From contig JABIHL010000073.1 in assembly GCA_018649665.1 (NCBI GenBank), forward strand, positions 1 through 46,159: a stretch of DNA of 46,159 nt. The letters are read 5' to 3'. The notes beneath the pieces were generated by a model that saw only the letters and a program-made list of their open reading frames with translations, ran no database searches and was not told where the DNA came from. This DNA comes from Chloroflexota bacterium. GTDB taxonomy: Bacteria; Chloroflexota; Dehalococcoidia; Lucifugimonadales; Lucifugimonadaceae. Of this stretch, positions 8,250 through 17,609 are shown one piece after another. How positions within the stretch are numbered: the stretch's first letter is position 1; the number at the start of each line of letters is the position of its first letter. Position numbers and translations under genes: made by a program.

Positions 8250-9833
8250 ATGCTGCAACTACTCATTCACAACGCCAAAATTATTGATGGCACAGGCTCC
8301 CCTTGGTTTAGGGGCGCTGTGCTGGTCGAAAACAACACGATATCGATCAAGCGTGGGGCGTTCGATCCTGCTGAATACGAGTCGGAACGTGTGATCGATG
8401 CTGAAGACAAAGTGGTCTGCCCTGGTTTTGTCGATCTTCACTCGCACGCCGGTCTCACAATTCTTGGCGAGCCACATCACGATCCAAAAGTACGACAAGG
8501 CGTCACCACCGAACTGGTGGGTATCGACGGTATCTCTCACGCTCCGTTCAAAACACGCGATGAGCTAGAACGATACATCTGGATGGATGCAGGTTTGAAT
8601 TGGTATCCGCCTGATCCTGATTGGCTCACGACTCAAGAGTTGCTGAACAAATACGATGGCACTGTAGCTGTGAACATCGCATACATTCTGGGCAACTCGC
8701 CGGTCCGGATCTGGGCGACTGGTTGGGACGATCGACCTGCCACACAGCCCGAGATAGAGAACATGAAAGCCGTCATTCGCGAGTCGATGGAAGAGGGCGC
8801 ATGGGGGATTTCGACCGGACTCGACTATCCGCCCGGTGCGTTTGCGTCCACGGAAGAATTGATTGCGATCTCGGAACAAGCCGCCGCTATGGGTGGTTTC
8901 TATCACACTCACGCACGCGCTTCGTTGAAGTCTCAAGGTACATACGCACCTTGGGAGGAGGCAGTCGAGATTGGTCGTAAGTCGGGCATACCGATTCACT
9001 TGACGCACTATCGACAACCGAAGCAGGGCGAAGGCTCGCATCACGATTATCTTGGCTTGGTCGAAGATGCTCGTGCAGAAGGTATCGACGTTACGTTCGA
9101 TTGCTATACGTATCCGTATTCAGGAACCTCGGTAACGATTCAACTGCCGTTTTGGGCGAAAGATGGCGGTCCTGAGCGAACAATGGCTGCACTCGCTGAT
9201 CCGGATGATCGAGCAAAGATGAAACGTGAGTTGAATTCACGCTCGGATATTCAGTCGATCTGGCGAGAACGTTGGTTGCACAATTTCAGGCAACCGCAAA
9301 ATGAAAAATATGATGGCAAGTCGATCTTGAACATTTCCGAGATGAGGGAACAAGATCCCGCGGACGCTTTGTTCGATCTCCTATTGGAAGAACGTCTCGG
9401 CATTAGCGAGGTTGGAACGGGGACCAACACTCACACACTGCCAGCGTTTGTGTCGCATCCGTTTGGGATGATCGCTTCGGACGCTATTCTTTTTGGTGAA
9501 TATCCGAATCCTCGAACTTACGGTTGTTTCCCGGTCGTTTTGGCTGAGTTCGTTCGAGCGGAAAAGCATCTCAAACTCCCAGAGGCGATTCGCAAAATGA
9601 CATCGTTCCCGGCGCAGAGGCTCGGACTCACGGATCGGGGAGTACTTCGTGATGGTTTCAGAGCCGATATCGTAATATTCGATCCCGACACGGTACGAAC
9701 GGATGCCACAAAGGATGACCCGAAACACTATCCGGTTGGAATCGATTACGTGATCGTTAATGGTGAAGTGGTCATCGAGAACGGAACAAATACAGGGGCT
9801 ACCCCGGGTCGTGCGTTACGACGGGGGCACTAA
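8250..9833 (+). CDS. N-acyl-D-amino-acid deacylase / D-aminoacylase family amidohydrolase
   Basis: MLQLLIHNAKIIDGTGSPWF..., CPGFVDLHSHAGL, THARA, IHLTHYR, C-terminal ADIVIFDPDTV; start at internal ATG 8250. Confidence 0.9.
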   Translation: MLQLLIHNAKIIDGTGSPWFRGAVLVENNTISIKRGAFDPAEYESERVIDAEDKVVCPGFVDLHSHAGLTILGEPHHDPKVRQGVTTELVGIDGISHAPFKTRDELERYIWMDAGLNWYPPDPDWLTTQELLNKYDGTVAVNIAYILGNSPVRIWATGWDDRPATQPEIENMKAVIRESMEEGAWGISTGLDYPPGAFASTEELIAISEQAAAMGGFYHTHARASLKSQGTYAPWEEAVEIGRKSGIPIHLTHYRQPKQGEGSHHDYLGLVEDARAEGIDVTFDCYTYPYSGTSVTIQLPFWAKDGGPERTMAALADPDDRAKMKRELNSRSDIQSIWRERWLHNFRQPQNEKYDGKSILNISEMREQDPADALFDLLLEERLGISEVGTGTNTHTLPAFVSHPFGMIASDAILFGEYPNPRTYGCFPVVLAEFVRAEKHLKLPEAIRKMTSFPAQRLGLTDRGVLRDGFRADIVIFDPDTVRTDATKDDPKHYPVGIDYVIVNGEVVIENGTNTGATPGRALRRGH

Positions 9834-9888
9834 TTCCGGTTGAATTAGTCTTTACGATCTCTTGATGCTCTCAACTTGGACTGAACTG

Positions 9889-9905
9889 CCTTGTTCAACA
9901 CAAGG
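9889..9905 (+). terminator. Possible weak intrinsic terminator or operator-like hairpin
   Basis: ccttgt-tcaac-acaagg perfect 6-bp stem followed by tatttt, between the amidohydrolase and lepA. Confidence 0.35.
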
Positions 9906-9937
9906 TATTTTCGTGATTAACCACTACTATTGAATAC

Positions 9938-11773
9938 ATGTCGCAAGATAACGTCCGTAATTTCTGCATAATCGCCCATATCGATCACGGCAAGTCAACG
10001 CTTGCCGATCGCCTGATCGAACTCACTGGGGCCGTGTCAGAACGAAAAATGACCGCACAGCACCTCGATACGATGGAGCTGGAGCAGGAACGCGGCATCA
10101 CTATCAAGGCGCAGGCAGTTCGCCTTCAGTATCAGGCAAATGACGGGGTTGAGTATCAGTTCAATCTGATCGACACTCCCGGTCACGTCGATTTCGCCTA
10201 CGAGGTATCTCGGTCACTCGCCGCCTGTGAAGGCGCTGTGCTATTAGTCGACGCTACTCAGGGTATTCAAGCGCAGACGATTGCTAACGTCTATCTGGCG
10301 CTGGAAAACGATCTTGAGATCATCCCGGTCCTCAATAAACTCGATATGCCGGCTGCTCAGCCTGAACGGGTGATGACCGAGCTCGAACAAACATTCGGCT
10401 ACGGTGAAGATGAAGTCCTGAAGATCTCGGCAAAAACCGGAGACGGTGTCGACAAGTTGCTAGAGCAGATCGTTAGCCAAATCGCTCCTCCGGTTGGTCG
10501 GGTTGACGATAAGTTCCGCGCACTAATATTTGACTCGAAATACGACCAATTCAAAGGTGTGATCGCCTATATTCGTGCGATGCACGGCTCGCTCAAATCT
10601 TCGGATCGCGTAAGGCTCATGGGCACTGGTGTTGAGGCAGAGGTTCTCGAAACGGGTTTCTTCAGTCCGGTCTTAGAAAAAACCAAGGGCCTTGAAACTG
10701 GTGAAGTCGGATACGTAGCTACCGGTCTAAAAGATGTGAAGGCCGTACGCGTTGGCGATACGATGACAGTGTCGACAGATCCTGCTGACGAACCTCTTCC
10801 GGGCTACGCTCCACAGAGTCCGATGGTGTTCACAGGGATATTCCCCACTGAGGGTGAAGACTACCCAGAACTACGTGATGCTCTCGATAAGTTACAGCTC
10901 AACGACGCCGCACTCGTGTTCGAGCCTGAATCATCGGCTGCTCTCGGCTTCGGCTTCCGCTGTGGCTTTTTAGGCTTACTGCACATGGACATCGTGCAGG
11001 AGCGACTAGAACGTGAGTATGGGCTTGGTCTGATCGCAACGGCACCGAGCGTGAGTTACGAAGTTCTGCTTAAGAGCGGTGATTCGATCACAATAGACAA
11101 CCCGTCTAAACTCCCCGACCACAACCAGCTCGCCGACATTCTTGAACCATGGGTGAATATCACCATCGTGACGCCGGGACGCTACATTGGCAACATCATG
11201 GAATTGGTTACGACCAAGCGTGGTGAGTACAAGAAGATGGAGTATTTAGAACCGGCTTCGAATGATGCTGACGGGGGTACTATTCGTGATGCTCGGGTAC
11301 TGCTCGAATACGATATTCCGCTCTCAGAAATCCTCGTTGATTTTCACGACAAGCTGAAGTCCGGTACTCAGGGCTACGCGTCGATGGACTATTCGAGGAT
11401 TGACAACCGGTCGGCTGATCTAGTGAAGTTGGACGTTCTCGTAAACCACGAGCCGGTCGACGCACTTTCGATGATTACTCACCGAGACAATGCTGCTCCG
11501 TTTGGACGTGCCTTGACGTCGAAATTGAAAGACCTTATTCCTCGACAGATGTTCGCAGTGCCAATTCAGGCTGCTATCGGCGGCAAGATCGTCGCTCGTA
11601 CCAACGTGAAAGCGCTCCGCAAGAACGTTTTGGCAAAGTGTTACGGAGGTGACATCACTCGTAAACGCAAGCTGCTTGAGCAGCAGAAAAAAGGCAAGAA
11701 ACGTCGAATGAAGATGGTTGGTTCGATCGAAGTGCCACAAGAAGCGTTTATGGCAGTTCTGACTCTCGACTAA
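9938..11773 (+). CDS. lepA: Elongation factor 4 (LepA GTPase)
   Basis: [54 protein letters not shown], LepA C-terminal [29 protein letters not shown]-type motif. Confidence 0.98.
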   Translation: MSQDNVRNFCIIAHIDHGKSTLADRLIELTGAVSERKMTAQHLDTMELEQERGITIKAQAVRLQYQANDGVEYQFNLIDTPGHVDFAYEVSRSLAACEGAVLLVDATQGIQAQTIANVYLALENDLEIIPVLNKLDMPAAQPERVMTELEQTFGYGEDEVLKISAKTGDGVDKLLEQIVSQIAPPVGRVDDKFRALIFDSKYDQFKGVIAYIRAMHGSLKSSDRVRLMGTGVEAEVLETGFFSPVLEKTKGLETGEVGYVATGLKDVKAVRVGDTMTVSTDPADEPLPGYAPQSPMVFTGIFPTEGEDYPELRDALDKLQLNDAALVFEPESSAALGFGFRCGFLGLLHMDIVQERLEREYGLGLIATAPSVSYEVLLKSGDSITIDNPSKLPDHNQLADILEPWVNITIVTPGRYIGNIMELVTTKRGEYKKMEYLEPASNDADGGTIRDARVLLEYDIPLSEILVDFHDKLKSGTQGYASMDYSRIDNRSADLVKLDVLVNHEPVDALSMITHRDNAAPFGRALTSKLKDLIPRQMFAVPIQAAIGGKIVARTNVKALRKNVLAKCYGGDITRKRKLLEQQKKGKKRRMKMVGSIEVPQEAFMAVLTLD

Positions 11774-11806
11774 TTGCGATAGTGTGCTCAGAATGACGGG
11801 CAGATC

Positions 11807-13048
11807 ATGACCTCAAGCCCGACAAGTTCTACATTCTCTCGCCCGCGTGGTCCACTAGCCGCGTTCGCGTTCCCTAAGTTTCGACGTATCTGGTTGGCTT
11901 CAGTCATATTCTCTCTAGGTAACTGGGGAGAACGTCTGGCGACAGGCTGGGTTGTTCTCAACGAAACCGATGATGTCTTTCTCGCGGCCGCAACGTTCGC
12001 TGTACGCCAGGCACCGCAACTAATTTTTGCGCCGATCGGTGGAGCCGTCGCCGATAGATTCTCACGCGGGAAAATCGTGCTTGTAGTCGGCATTTACAAA
12101 GCGTTGATCCTCACAGCGCTGGCGATAATCGCTGCGAACGGCCTTGAACCGCTCTGGTTGGTGTTTGTAATACTTGGATTTTCGGGAGTAGGTCTTTCGT
12201 TCGAGTTGCCAGCGATACAGGGCATGGTCACAAGCTCGGTACCCAGAGCATTTCGGATGAACGCTGTGGCTGTGCAATCAACCGGAATGCGTGCCGTTGG
12301 GGCACTTGGAGCGTTGGCAGCCGGATTTGCAATCAGTTCGCTAGGCGTTCCGTTTACATTCTTGGCATCAGGAAGCACGTTTGTAGCCGGAGGAGTCCTC
12401 TCACTATTTGCGAATAGAGGACTTCAGACTCGATCACTAGTGAAAACAGAGTCAGTTGTGCGAGACGTTATTGACGGCCTGAAGTTGATGTCGACGTTAC
12501 CCATCGTGAGAATGATTCTGATCACCGCTGTTTTGGTCGAGATATTTGGGTTCGCCTATGGCGCTGTCATGCCCGCAGTTGCGAAAAACGCGCTGAACGT
12601 CGATTCGGAGGGACTGGGCACTCTCACCATGATGGCGGGATTTGGATCGGTAATTGGATCGGTATTTTTGATGATTCTCGGCAATTATCGTCGTAAAGGC
12701 TTGTTGCTAATTGGTATTGCGATTACCTACGGAACGTTCTTGGCAACGTTCTCGGCACCCGGCTCATATGCAGCAGCGTTAGTGCTGATTATGGGAGTCG
12801 GAGCATCGGCGGCAGCGTTCGATGCGATGCAATGGACTCTGCTTCAACTGAACGTTCCAGATGAAATGCGCGGCCGAGCTGTTGGCGCTTGGGTGTTCGC
12901 TATCGGCTTCGGCTGGATCGGACATCTCGGCATGGGAGCGGTTGGAGAAGCAGTTGGCGTTCAAACGGCACTAGCCGGAGCCGGAATTTTCGTCGTGCTC
13001 ACCGGTATTGCGGTGTACTTATTCTCGCCATCGATGAGACGAATCTAG
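11807..13048 (+). CDS. Major facilitator superfamily transporter
   Basis: 413 aa, about 10-12 hydrophobic segments, FRRIWLASVIFSLGNWGERLATGWVVL N-terminus typical of MFS efflux proteins. Confidence 0.85.
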   Translation: MTSSPTSSTFSRPRGPLAAFAFPKFRRIWLASVIFSLGNWGERLATGWVVLNETDDVFLAAATFAVRQAPQLIFAPIGGAVADRFSRGKIVLVVGIYKALILTALAIIAANGLEPLWLVFVILGFSGVGLSFELPAIQGMVTSSVPRAFRMNAVAVQSTGMRAVGALGALAAGFAISSLGVPFTFLASGSTFVAGGVLSLFANRGLQTRSLVKTESVVRDVIDGLKLMSTLPIVRMILITAVLVEIFGFAYGAVMPAVAKNALNVDSEGLGTLTMMAGFGSVIGSVFLMILGNYRRKGLLLIGIAITYGTFLATFSAPGSYAAALVLIMGVGASAAAFDAMQWTLLQLNVPDEMRGRAVGAWVFAIGFGWIGHLGMGAVGEAVGVQTALAGAGIFVVLTGIAVYLFSPSMRRI

Positions 13049-13059
13049 CGTCTCTCTCG

Positions 13060-13950
13060 TTAGTCGGCGAGAGCCTGCTTCACGATTTCGGCTAATTCAG
13101 GATCCTGCTTAGCAACGTGAATAGCCGCCTGGAGCATTCCTCCGGGATTGCCCGTGTCGGCATGGAAGCCACTAATTTCTCTCGCATGAATCGGATTGTT
13201 TCCGAGTAACGACGCGATAGCGTCGGTTATCTGCACTTCGCCTCCGACACCTTCATGTTCCTCTGAGAGATAGTCGAATACTGCGTTGTCGAGTAGGTAA
13301 CGGGCGACTATCGCGAGATTGCTCGGAGCGTCTTTTAGCGCAGGTTTCTCGACTAGAACATCGACTTTGTGAACACCGTCTCCAACAGATTTTCCGCCAA
13401 TAACGCCTTTGGTGTGAATAATCTCGCCGGCCGTCTCGCTCACAGCGATTACCGAGCCACCGTGCTCTCGATACACCTGCATAAGTTGCTCGGTCGCGGA
13501 AACATCGTTGATGATGACATCGTCGGGGAAAATCGTTACGAACGGCTCTCCGTCGCAGAATTCACGTGCCTGCAGTATGGCGTGGCCCGGACCCTTTGGA
13601 TCGTGCTGATAAACAGTCGTCACGTTCACAAGTGATGCGATCTCTATCTGCTTTTCTAATAGATCGTCACGTCCTCGTGACTTGAGCTCACGTTCAAGTA
13701 CTTCCTGACTGCCGAAGTAATCTGCAACCGATTCCATGCCCGGCGACATAACGATGGCGATGTCGGTCACTCCAGCTTCGGCAGCTTCACGAACGGCGTA
13801 TTCGATCACCGGAACGTTCAGTACGGGGAGCAGTGGCTTAGGCACTGTGCGGGTTGCAGGAAGGAACCGAGTACCAAGCCCACCAACGGGAATGACCGCT
13901 TTGGTTATAGCCGGGGGTTTGCTTGAAAGATTGGGCGACTGATTAGACAT
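13060..13950 (-). CDS. galU: UTP--glucose-1-phosphate uridylyltransferase
   Basis: KAVIPVGGLGTRFLPATRTVPKPLLPVLNVPVIEYAVREA; GHAILQAREF; LVEKP. Confidence 0.95.
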   Translation of the reverse strand: MSNQSPNLSSKPPAITKAVIPVGGLGTRFLPATRTVPKPLLPVLNVPVIEYAVREAAEAGVTDIAIVMSPGMESVADYFGSQEVLERELKSRGRDDLLEKQIEIASLVNVTTVYQHDPKGPGHAILQAREFCDGEPFVTIFPDDVIINDVSATEQLMQVYREHGGSVIAVSETAGEIIHTKGVIGGKSVGDGVHKVDVLVEKPALKDAPSNLAIVARYLLDNAVFDYLSEEHEGVGGEVQITDAIASLLGNNPIHAREISGFHADTGNPGGMLQAAIHVAKQDPELAEIVKQALAD

Positions 13951-14032
13951 ATTGGGATTCTATCGGGAATCGCAGCCGTTTTCGTGTTGCATTTCAGCGA
14001 CTATTTGCCGGGTGGGTAGTACGATTAAGGTG

Positions 14033-14300
14033 ATCGTGCTAGGTGGGGCGTTAGCGGTGCCCTGTACTCGTAATCCGCTTTAGCGAGACTGAATGCTCTG
14101 TCGAGATTGTTCGCATGTGGCCTCTGGTGTCAGTATTTAGATATTGAGAGCCTGGTCCTGCGCGGCGAGACCTCGTGAACTCCGTCAGGACCGGAAGGTA
14201 GCAGCGGTAAGCGATAAATCTCGGGTGCCGTGGGAATGCCGGGTTTGAGTCGATATTGGCACTTATGCTTCAAGCAGCAACCGACACGGAGATGCACGGT
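14033..14300 (+). ncRNA. ffs: Signal recognition particle RNA, long (Alu-domain-containing) bacterial form
   Basis: S-domain core gtgaactccgtcaggaccggaaggtagcagcggtaag (about 14174-14211); 5' Alu-like ggtggggcgttagcggtgccctgtactcgtaatccgctttagcgag; ends pair atcgtgc (14033-14039) with gcacggt (14294-14300); U-rich tatttttcttt follows. Confidence 0.92.
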
Positions 14301-14339
14301 CATATTTTTCTTTCTGCACTGCACGCCACAAGATGTATC

Positions 14340-14360
14340 ACCGATCACTCGATGATCGGT
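14340..14360 (+). other. Intergenic 8-bp hairpin between SRP RNA and ksgA
   Basis: accgatca-ctcga-tgatcggt perfect inverted repeat. Confidence 0.5.
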
Positions 14361-14387
14361 GGTAACAATCCCGGGTTGGAATAGCCT

Positions 14388-15242
14388 GTGTCTGCACAAC
14401 GGCTGGGTCAGCATTTTCTCGAAGACACAGACGTAATTAACTCGATTATCGCCGCGGCTGATCTGAGCAGCGACGATACCGTTGTCGAGGTCGGACCGGG
14501 TCGAGGCGCACTCACCGGTCATCTTGTTGAGCAAGCTGGACGTGTACTTCTCTTAGAGTTCGACGAAGACCTTGCCGACCGGTTGGCCCAGAAGTACGAA
14601 TCTAACGAAAACGTACGGGTGTTGAACGCAGATGCCAGAGATTTCGGATCAGATGTTGATCCGTGGACGCGCGAGGGTGACTACAAGGTAATTGCGAATC
14701 TTCCCTACTACGCTGCGAACCCGATTACTCGGAACTTCCTAGAATCGACACGCCAGCCGACCGCAATGGTCATCATGATCCAACGTGAGGTTGCCAACGA
14801 CATGGCAGCGAAACCGGGCGACATGAGCCTGCTTTCATTAGCGATACAGATCTACGCGACGGCGGAGCACGTCGTTGACGCGCCACCCGAGTGTTTCAAC
14901 CCGCCTCCAAAAGTTCACTCCACCGTCATCAAACTGACTCCGACGAATGAAACTCAGATCACTTTTGAGTCAGAGGATGATTTCTTTAAACTGGCGCGTA
15001 GCGGGTTTAAAAGTCCTCGTAAGCAACTTCACAATTCGCTGTCGGACGGTCTATTTATTCCTCTTGACGATGCACGGGAGCTAGTTGAGAAAACTGGATT
15101 CGAGTCTTCACGTCGTCCTTCTACTCTTTCACTTTCCGACTGGCAGATTCTCTACGATGTCTGGGTAGAAGCCGGACGACCGCTTCAAGTCAAAGGGTCG
15201 GTACGTCGAAAACGTCAAAACCGCCAGAACAATGCGCCGTAG
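14388..15242 (+). CDS. rsmA: 16S rRNA (adenine(1518)-N(6)/adenine(1519)-N(6))-dimethyltransferase
   Basis: AQRLGQHFLEDTDVINSI, VEVGPGRGALTGHL, VIANLPYYAANPI; GTG start; also called ksgA. Confidence 0.96.
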   Translation: MSAQRLGQHFLEDTDVINSIIAAADLSSDDTVVEVGPGRGALTGHLVEQAGRVLLLEFDEDLADRLAQKYESNENVRVLNADARDFGSDVDPWTREGDYKVIANLPYYAANPITRNFLESTRQPTAMVIMIQREVANDMAAKPGDMSLLSLAIQIYATAEHVVDAPPECFNPPPKVHSTVIKLTPTNETQITFESEDDFFKLARSGFKSPRKQLHNSLSDGLFIPLDDARELVEKTGFESSRRPSTLSLSDWQILYDVWVEAGRPLQVKGSVRRKRQNRQNNAP

Positions 15243-15264
15243 TTCGAGAACGAACGAGCTTTTA

Positions 15265-16161
15265 GTGAGCAATCAGATTTCAATTACAGAAAAAGCATTC
15301 GCCAAGGTCAATCTCACTCTTGAGATTCTCGGGAGGCGCCGCGATGGCTTTCACAACCTGGCCTCAGTAATGCAGACCGTAGATCTGTTCGACACGATCG
15401 AATTCTCCGAGTCTGAAGAAGTAATCGTGACTTGCGATGATAAAGAAATCACCCCCGAGATAAATCTCGCATCCAAAGCAGCATCTGTACTTCAGCAGCA
15501 GGCTGGAATTGCAGATGGCGCGACGATTTCAATCAAGAAGAACATCCCGGTTTCGGCAGGTCTTGGTGGCGGATCGACCGATGCTGCAGCTGCTCTTAGA
15601 GGGCTTAACAAGCTTTGGAAGCTCGGCCTTTCTCTAGACGAACTCACCGAGATCGGGGCCGAAATCGGATCTGACGTACCGTTTATAGTGCGCGGTGGAA
15701 CGTCGTTAGTTCAAGGTAGGGGAGAGGATGTGACTCCGATTACCCCCGCCGAAGTGCCGAAATTTCTGATTCTGACTCCTGAAGTTGATCTGGAAAATCC
15801 GACTGCGAAGACGGCGTCAGTTTTCTCTCATGTGAATGAATCGATGTTCACCCGAGGGAATCTCACTCACAAGCTCGCTGCCCGAATCCGAGCCGGTGGC
15901 GACTGCCCACCGGAGTTCTTCTTTAACCAGTTTGGAACTATCACCGAAGAGCTCTTCCCCGGCTGGAGCAACGATCGTGATCTGATTATGTCGTTTGGCG
16001 CTCGGGACGTGATGCTGTGTGGTGCTGGACCATCGATGTTTACGGTTCCGCCATCCAAAGAACTCGGCACAGCGTGGCATCTGTTGCTGTCGACCGTTCA
16101 CCGCAAACGTTCGTTCTTGGTCGACCCTGCCCCGGCTATTTCTGATGGAACGGTAGCGTAG
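15265..16161 (+). CDS. ispE: 4-diphosphocytidyl-2-C-methyl-D-erythritol kinase
   Basis: KAFAKVNLTLEILGRRRDGFHNLASVMQTVDLFD; GHMP motif PVSAGLGGGSTDAAAALRGLN; GTG start at 15265 preferred over 15232. Confidence 0.93.
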   Translation: MSNQISITEKAFAKVNLTLEILGRRRDGFHNLASVMQTVDLFDTIEFSESEEVIVTCDDKEITPEINLASKAASVLQQQAGIADGATISIKKNIPVSAGLGGGSTDAAAALRGLNKLWKLGLSLDELTEIGAEIGSDVPFIVRGGTSLVQGRGEDVTPITPAEVPKFLILTPEVDLENPTAKTASVFSHVNESMFTRGNLTHKLAARIRAGGDCPPEFFFNQFGTITEELFPGWSNDRDLIMSFGARDVMLCGAGPSMFTVPPSKELGTAWHLLLSTVHRKRSFLVDPAPAISDGTVA

Positions 16162-16599
16162 ATGGAAGAGCCACTACGCACTGTAATCGCCGGCATGATC
16201 GGCGGAGCGCTGATGGGAATGATATTTGTCACCCATCTGGCGTTGTTGCTCGTCTACAACCCACCCAAGGCATTGGCGGAACGAGCTATCGAGTCGAGCG
16301 TGTCGAATCTGATCACGATTTCCGCGTTGGTCACGTTTTTGGGCTGGAACTTACTTGCCATCGTCATGGCGTTCGCCGCTCAGGCCACTCGATCTAGTGA
16401 AAGCACACAAATTTCGATTGCTCCTTCTCCGGTGTATCTATTCGTGGTCTTATTTGTAGTTCTGTTCATTTCGATTCCAGCATTTATATTCTTCAGAGAT
16501 CGAAAACAGCACCTTCTGGGCGAAATATTGGTTTTCATCGGAATATTCGGATTTCTGATTCCAAATTTGGTTGTAGCTATACAACGTTCGCAGATATAA
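16162..16599 (+). CDS. Hypothetical small membrane protein
   Basis: 145 aa with about four hydrophobic segments; ATG abuts the ispE stop codon. Confidence 0.7.
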   Translation: MEEPLRTVIAGMIGGALMGMIFVTHLALLLVYNPPKALAERAIESSVSNLITISALVTFLGWNLLAIVMAFAAQATRSSESTQISIAPSPVYLFVVLFVVLFISIPAFIFFRDRKQHLLGEILVFIGIFGFLIPNLVVAIQRSQI

Positions 16600-16712
16600 C
16601 CAATTCTCACTGCCTATTGCGTTCTGATGGGGCTAAACTTGCCGGGCTTATTTGAGCGGTAGCGAACAACTGAAGCTGCCATGAAGTTTGGTTCACAAAG
16701 GTCTACTACGAA

Positions 16713-17540
16713 ATGTCCATGCGATTCGCCAACCGGTTCGACGGTCAAGTTGCTCTACTCACCGGGTCCGCTGCTACCAATAAAGACGAGTTGATGGGGT
16801 TTGGGGGAGCTACAGTTTGGCGTTTTCTTGAAGAGGGCGGCAAAGGCGTTGTTATCACCGACGTTCAAGACGAGATCGGCGAGAAGTCGGCTCAGCAACT
16901 CCGTGATGCTGGACACGACGCTATCTACTTGCACCTTGATGTAACGGTAGAAGAAGAGTGGAAAACCGTGGTTGAGGCGACCATGGAGCACTTTGGGCGA
17001 CTCGATATTTTGGTAAACATCGCCGGCATTCTTGATCCCAAGTCGATTCTCGAAATCGAGACAGCCGTGTGGAAGAAGACGATGGAAATAAGCACCGTCG
17101 GAATCTTCTTAGGCACTCGTGCTGTTGCGCCTTCAATGGAGAAGTCGGGCGGTGGATCGATCGTCAACCTAGCATCTATGGCTGCCAAACAGGGCTCAGG
17201 ATCCTACGGATCGGCGTATTCGTTCTCACGAGGCGGGATGCACAACTTCACGATGTCGTCTGCGCTTCAGCTTTCGCAACTTGGTATTCGAGTCAACACG
17301 ATCATGCCGGGTTGGGTGCACACTCCGTTCACTGACTATCTGTACAGCGACCCTGAGCAGAGCAAGTACCGAACTGACCGCGTTCCGCTGCGACGTTGGG
17401 GTAAGCCTGACGATATCGCAGGTGGCATATTGTTCTTAGCTTCAGAAGATGCGTCATACATGACCGGTGCCGAGCTTCTAATGGACGGCGGCGTGAGCGC
17501 AGGATCAGTACGTCCTGCGAACCCGAAGGCGTCTGAATAG
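16713..17540 (+). CDS. Atypical SDR-family oxidoreductase
   Basis: VALLTGSAATNKDELMGFGGATVWRFLEEG, NIAGI, SIVNLAS, AYSFSRGG, INTIMPGWVHT-like C-terminal region. Confidence 0.88.
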   Translation: MSMRFANRFDGQVALLTGSAATNKDELMGFGGATVWRFLEEGGKGVVITDVQDEIGEKSAQQLRDAGHDAIYLHLDVTVEEEWKTVVEATMEHFGRLDILVNIAGILDPKSILEIETAVWKKTMEISTVGIFLGTRAVAPSMEKSGGGSIVNLASMAAKQGSGSYGSAYSFSRGGMHNFTMSSALQLSQLGIRVNTIMPGWVHTPFTDYLYSDPEQSKYRTDRVPLRRWGKPDDIAGGILFLASEDASYMTGAELLMDGGVSAGSVRPANPKASE

Positions 17541-17549
17541 CACTCGATT

Positions 17550-17592
17550 TATTCCGAAGAATCGTACTTATTCGTGGCGATACTTCGGAATA
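17550..17592. terminator. Bidirectional terminator-like hairpin between convergent genes
   Basis: tattccgaag (17550-17559) pairs with cttcggaata (17583-17592), one mismatch, then aatcg/cgat continuation. Confidence 0.65.
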
Positions 17593-17609
17593 TTCACGAC
17601 TCGTGCTAA

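Noticed and set aside
8142-8258. N-terminal extensions of the KPR-like (to 8258) and amidohydrolase (from 8166) ORFs
   Set aside because: The two extensions overlap each other divergently; family-consistent starts are 8141 and 8250
14130-14534. 134-aa minus-strand ORF
   Set aside because: Antisense to the SRP RNA and ksgA start
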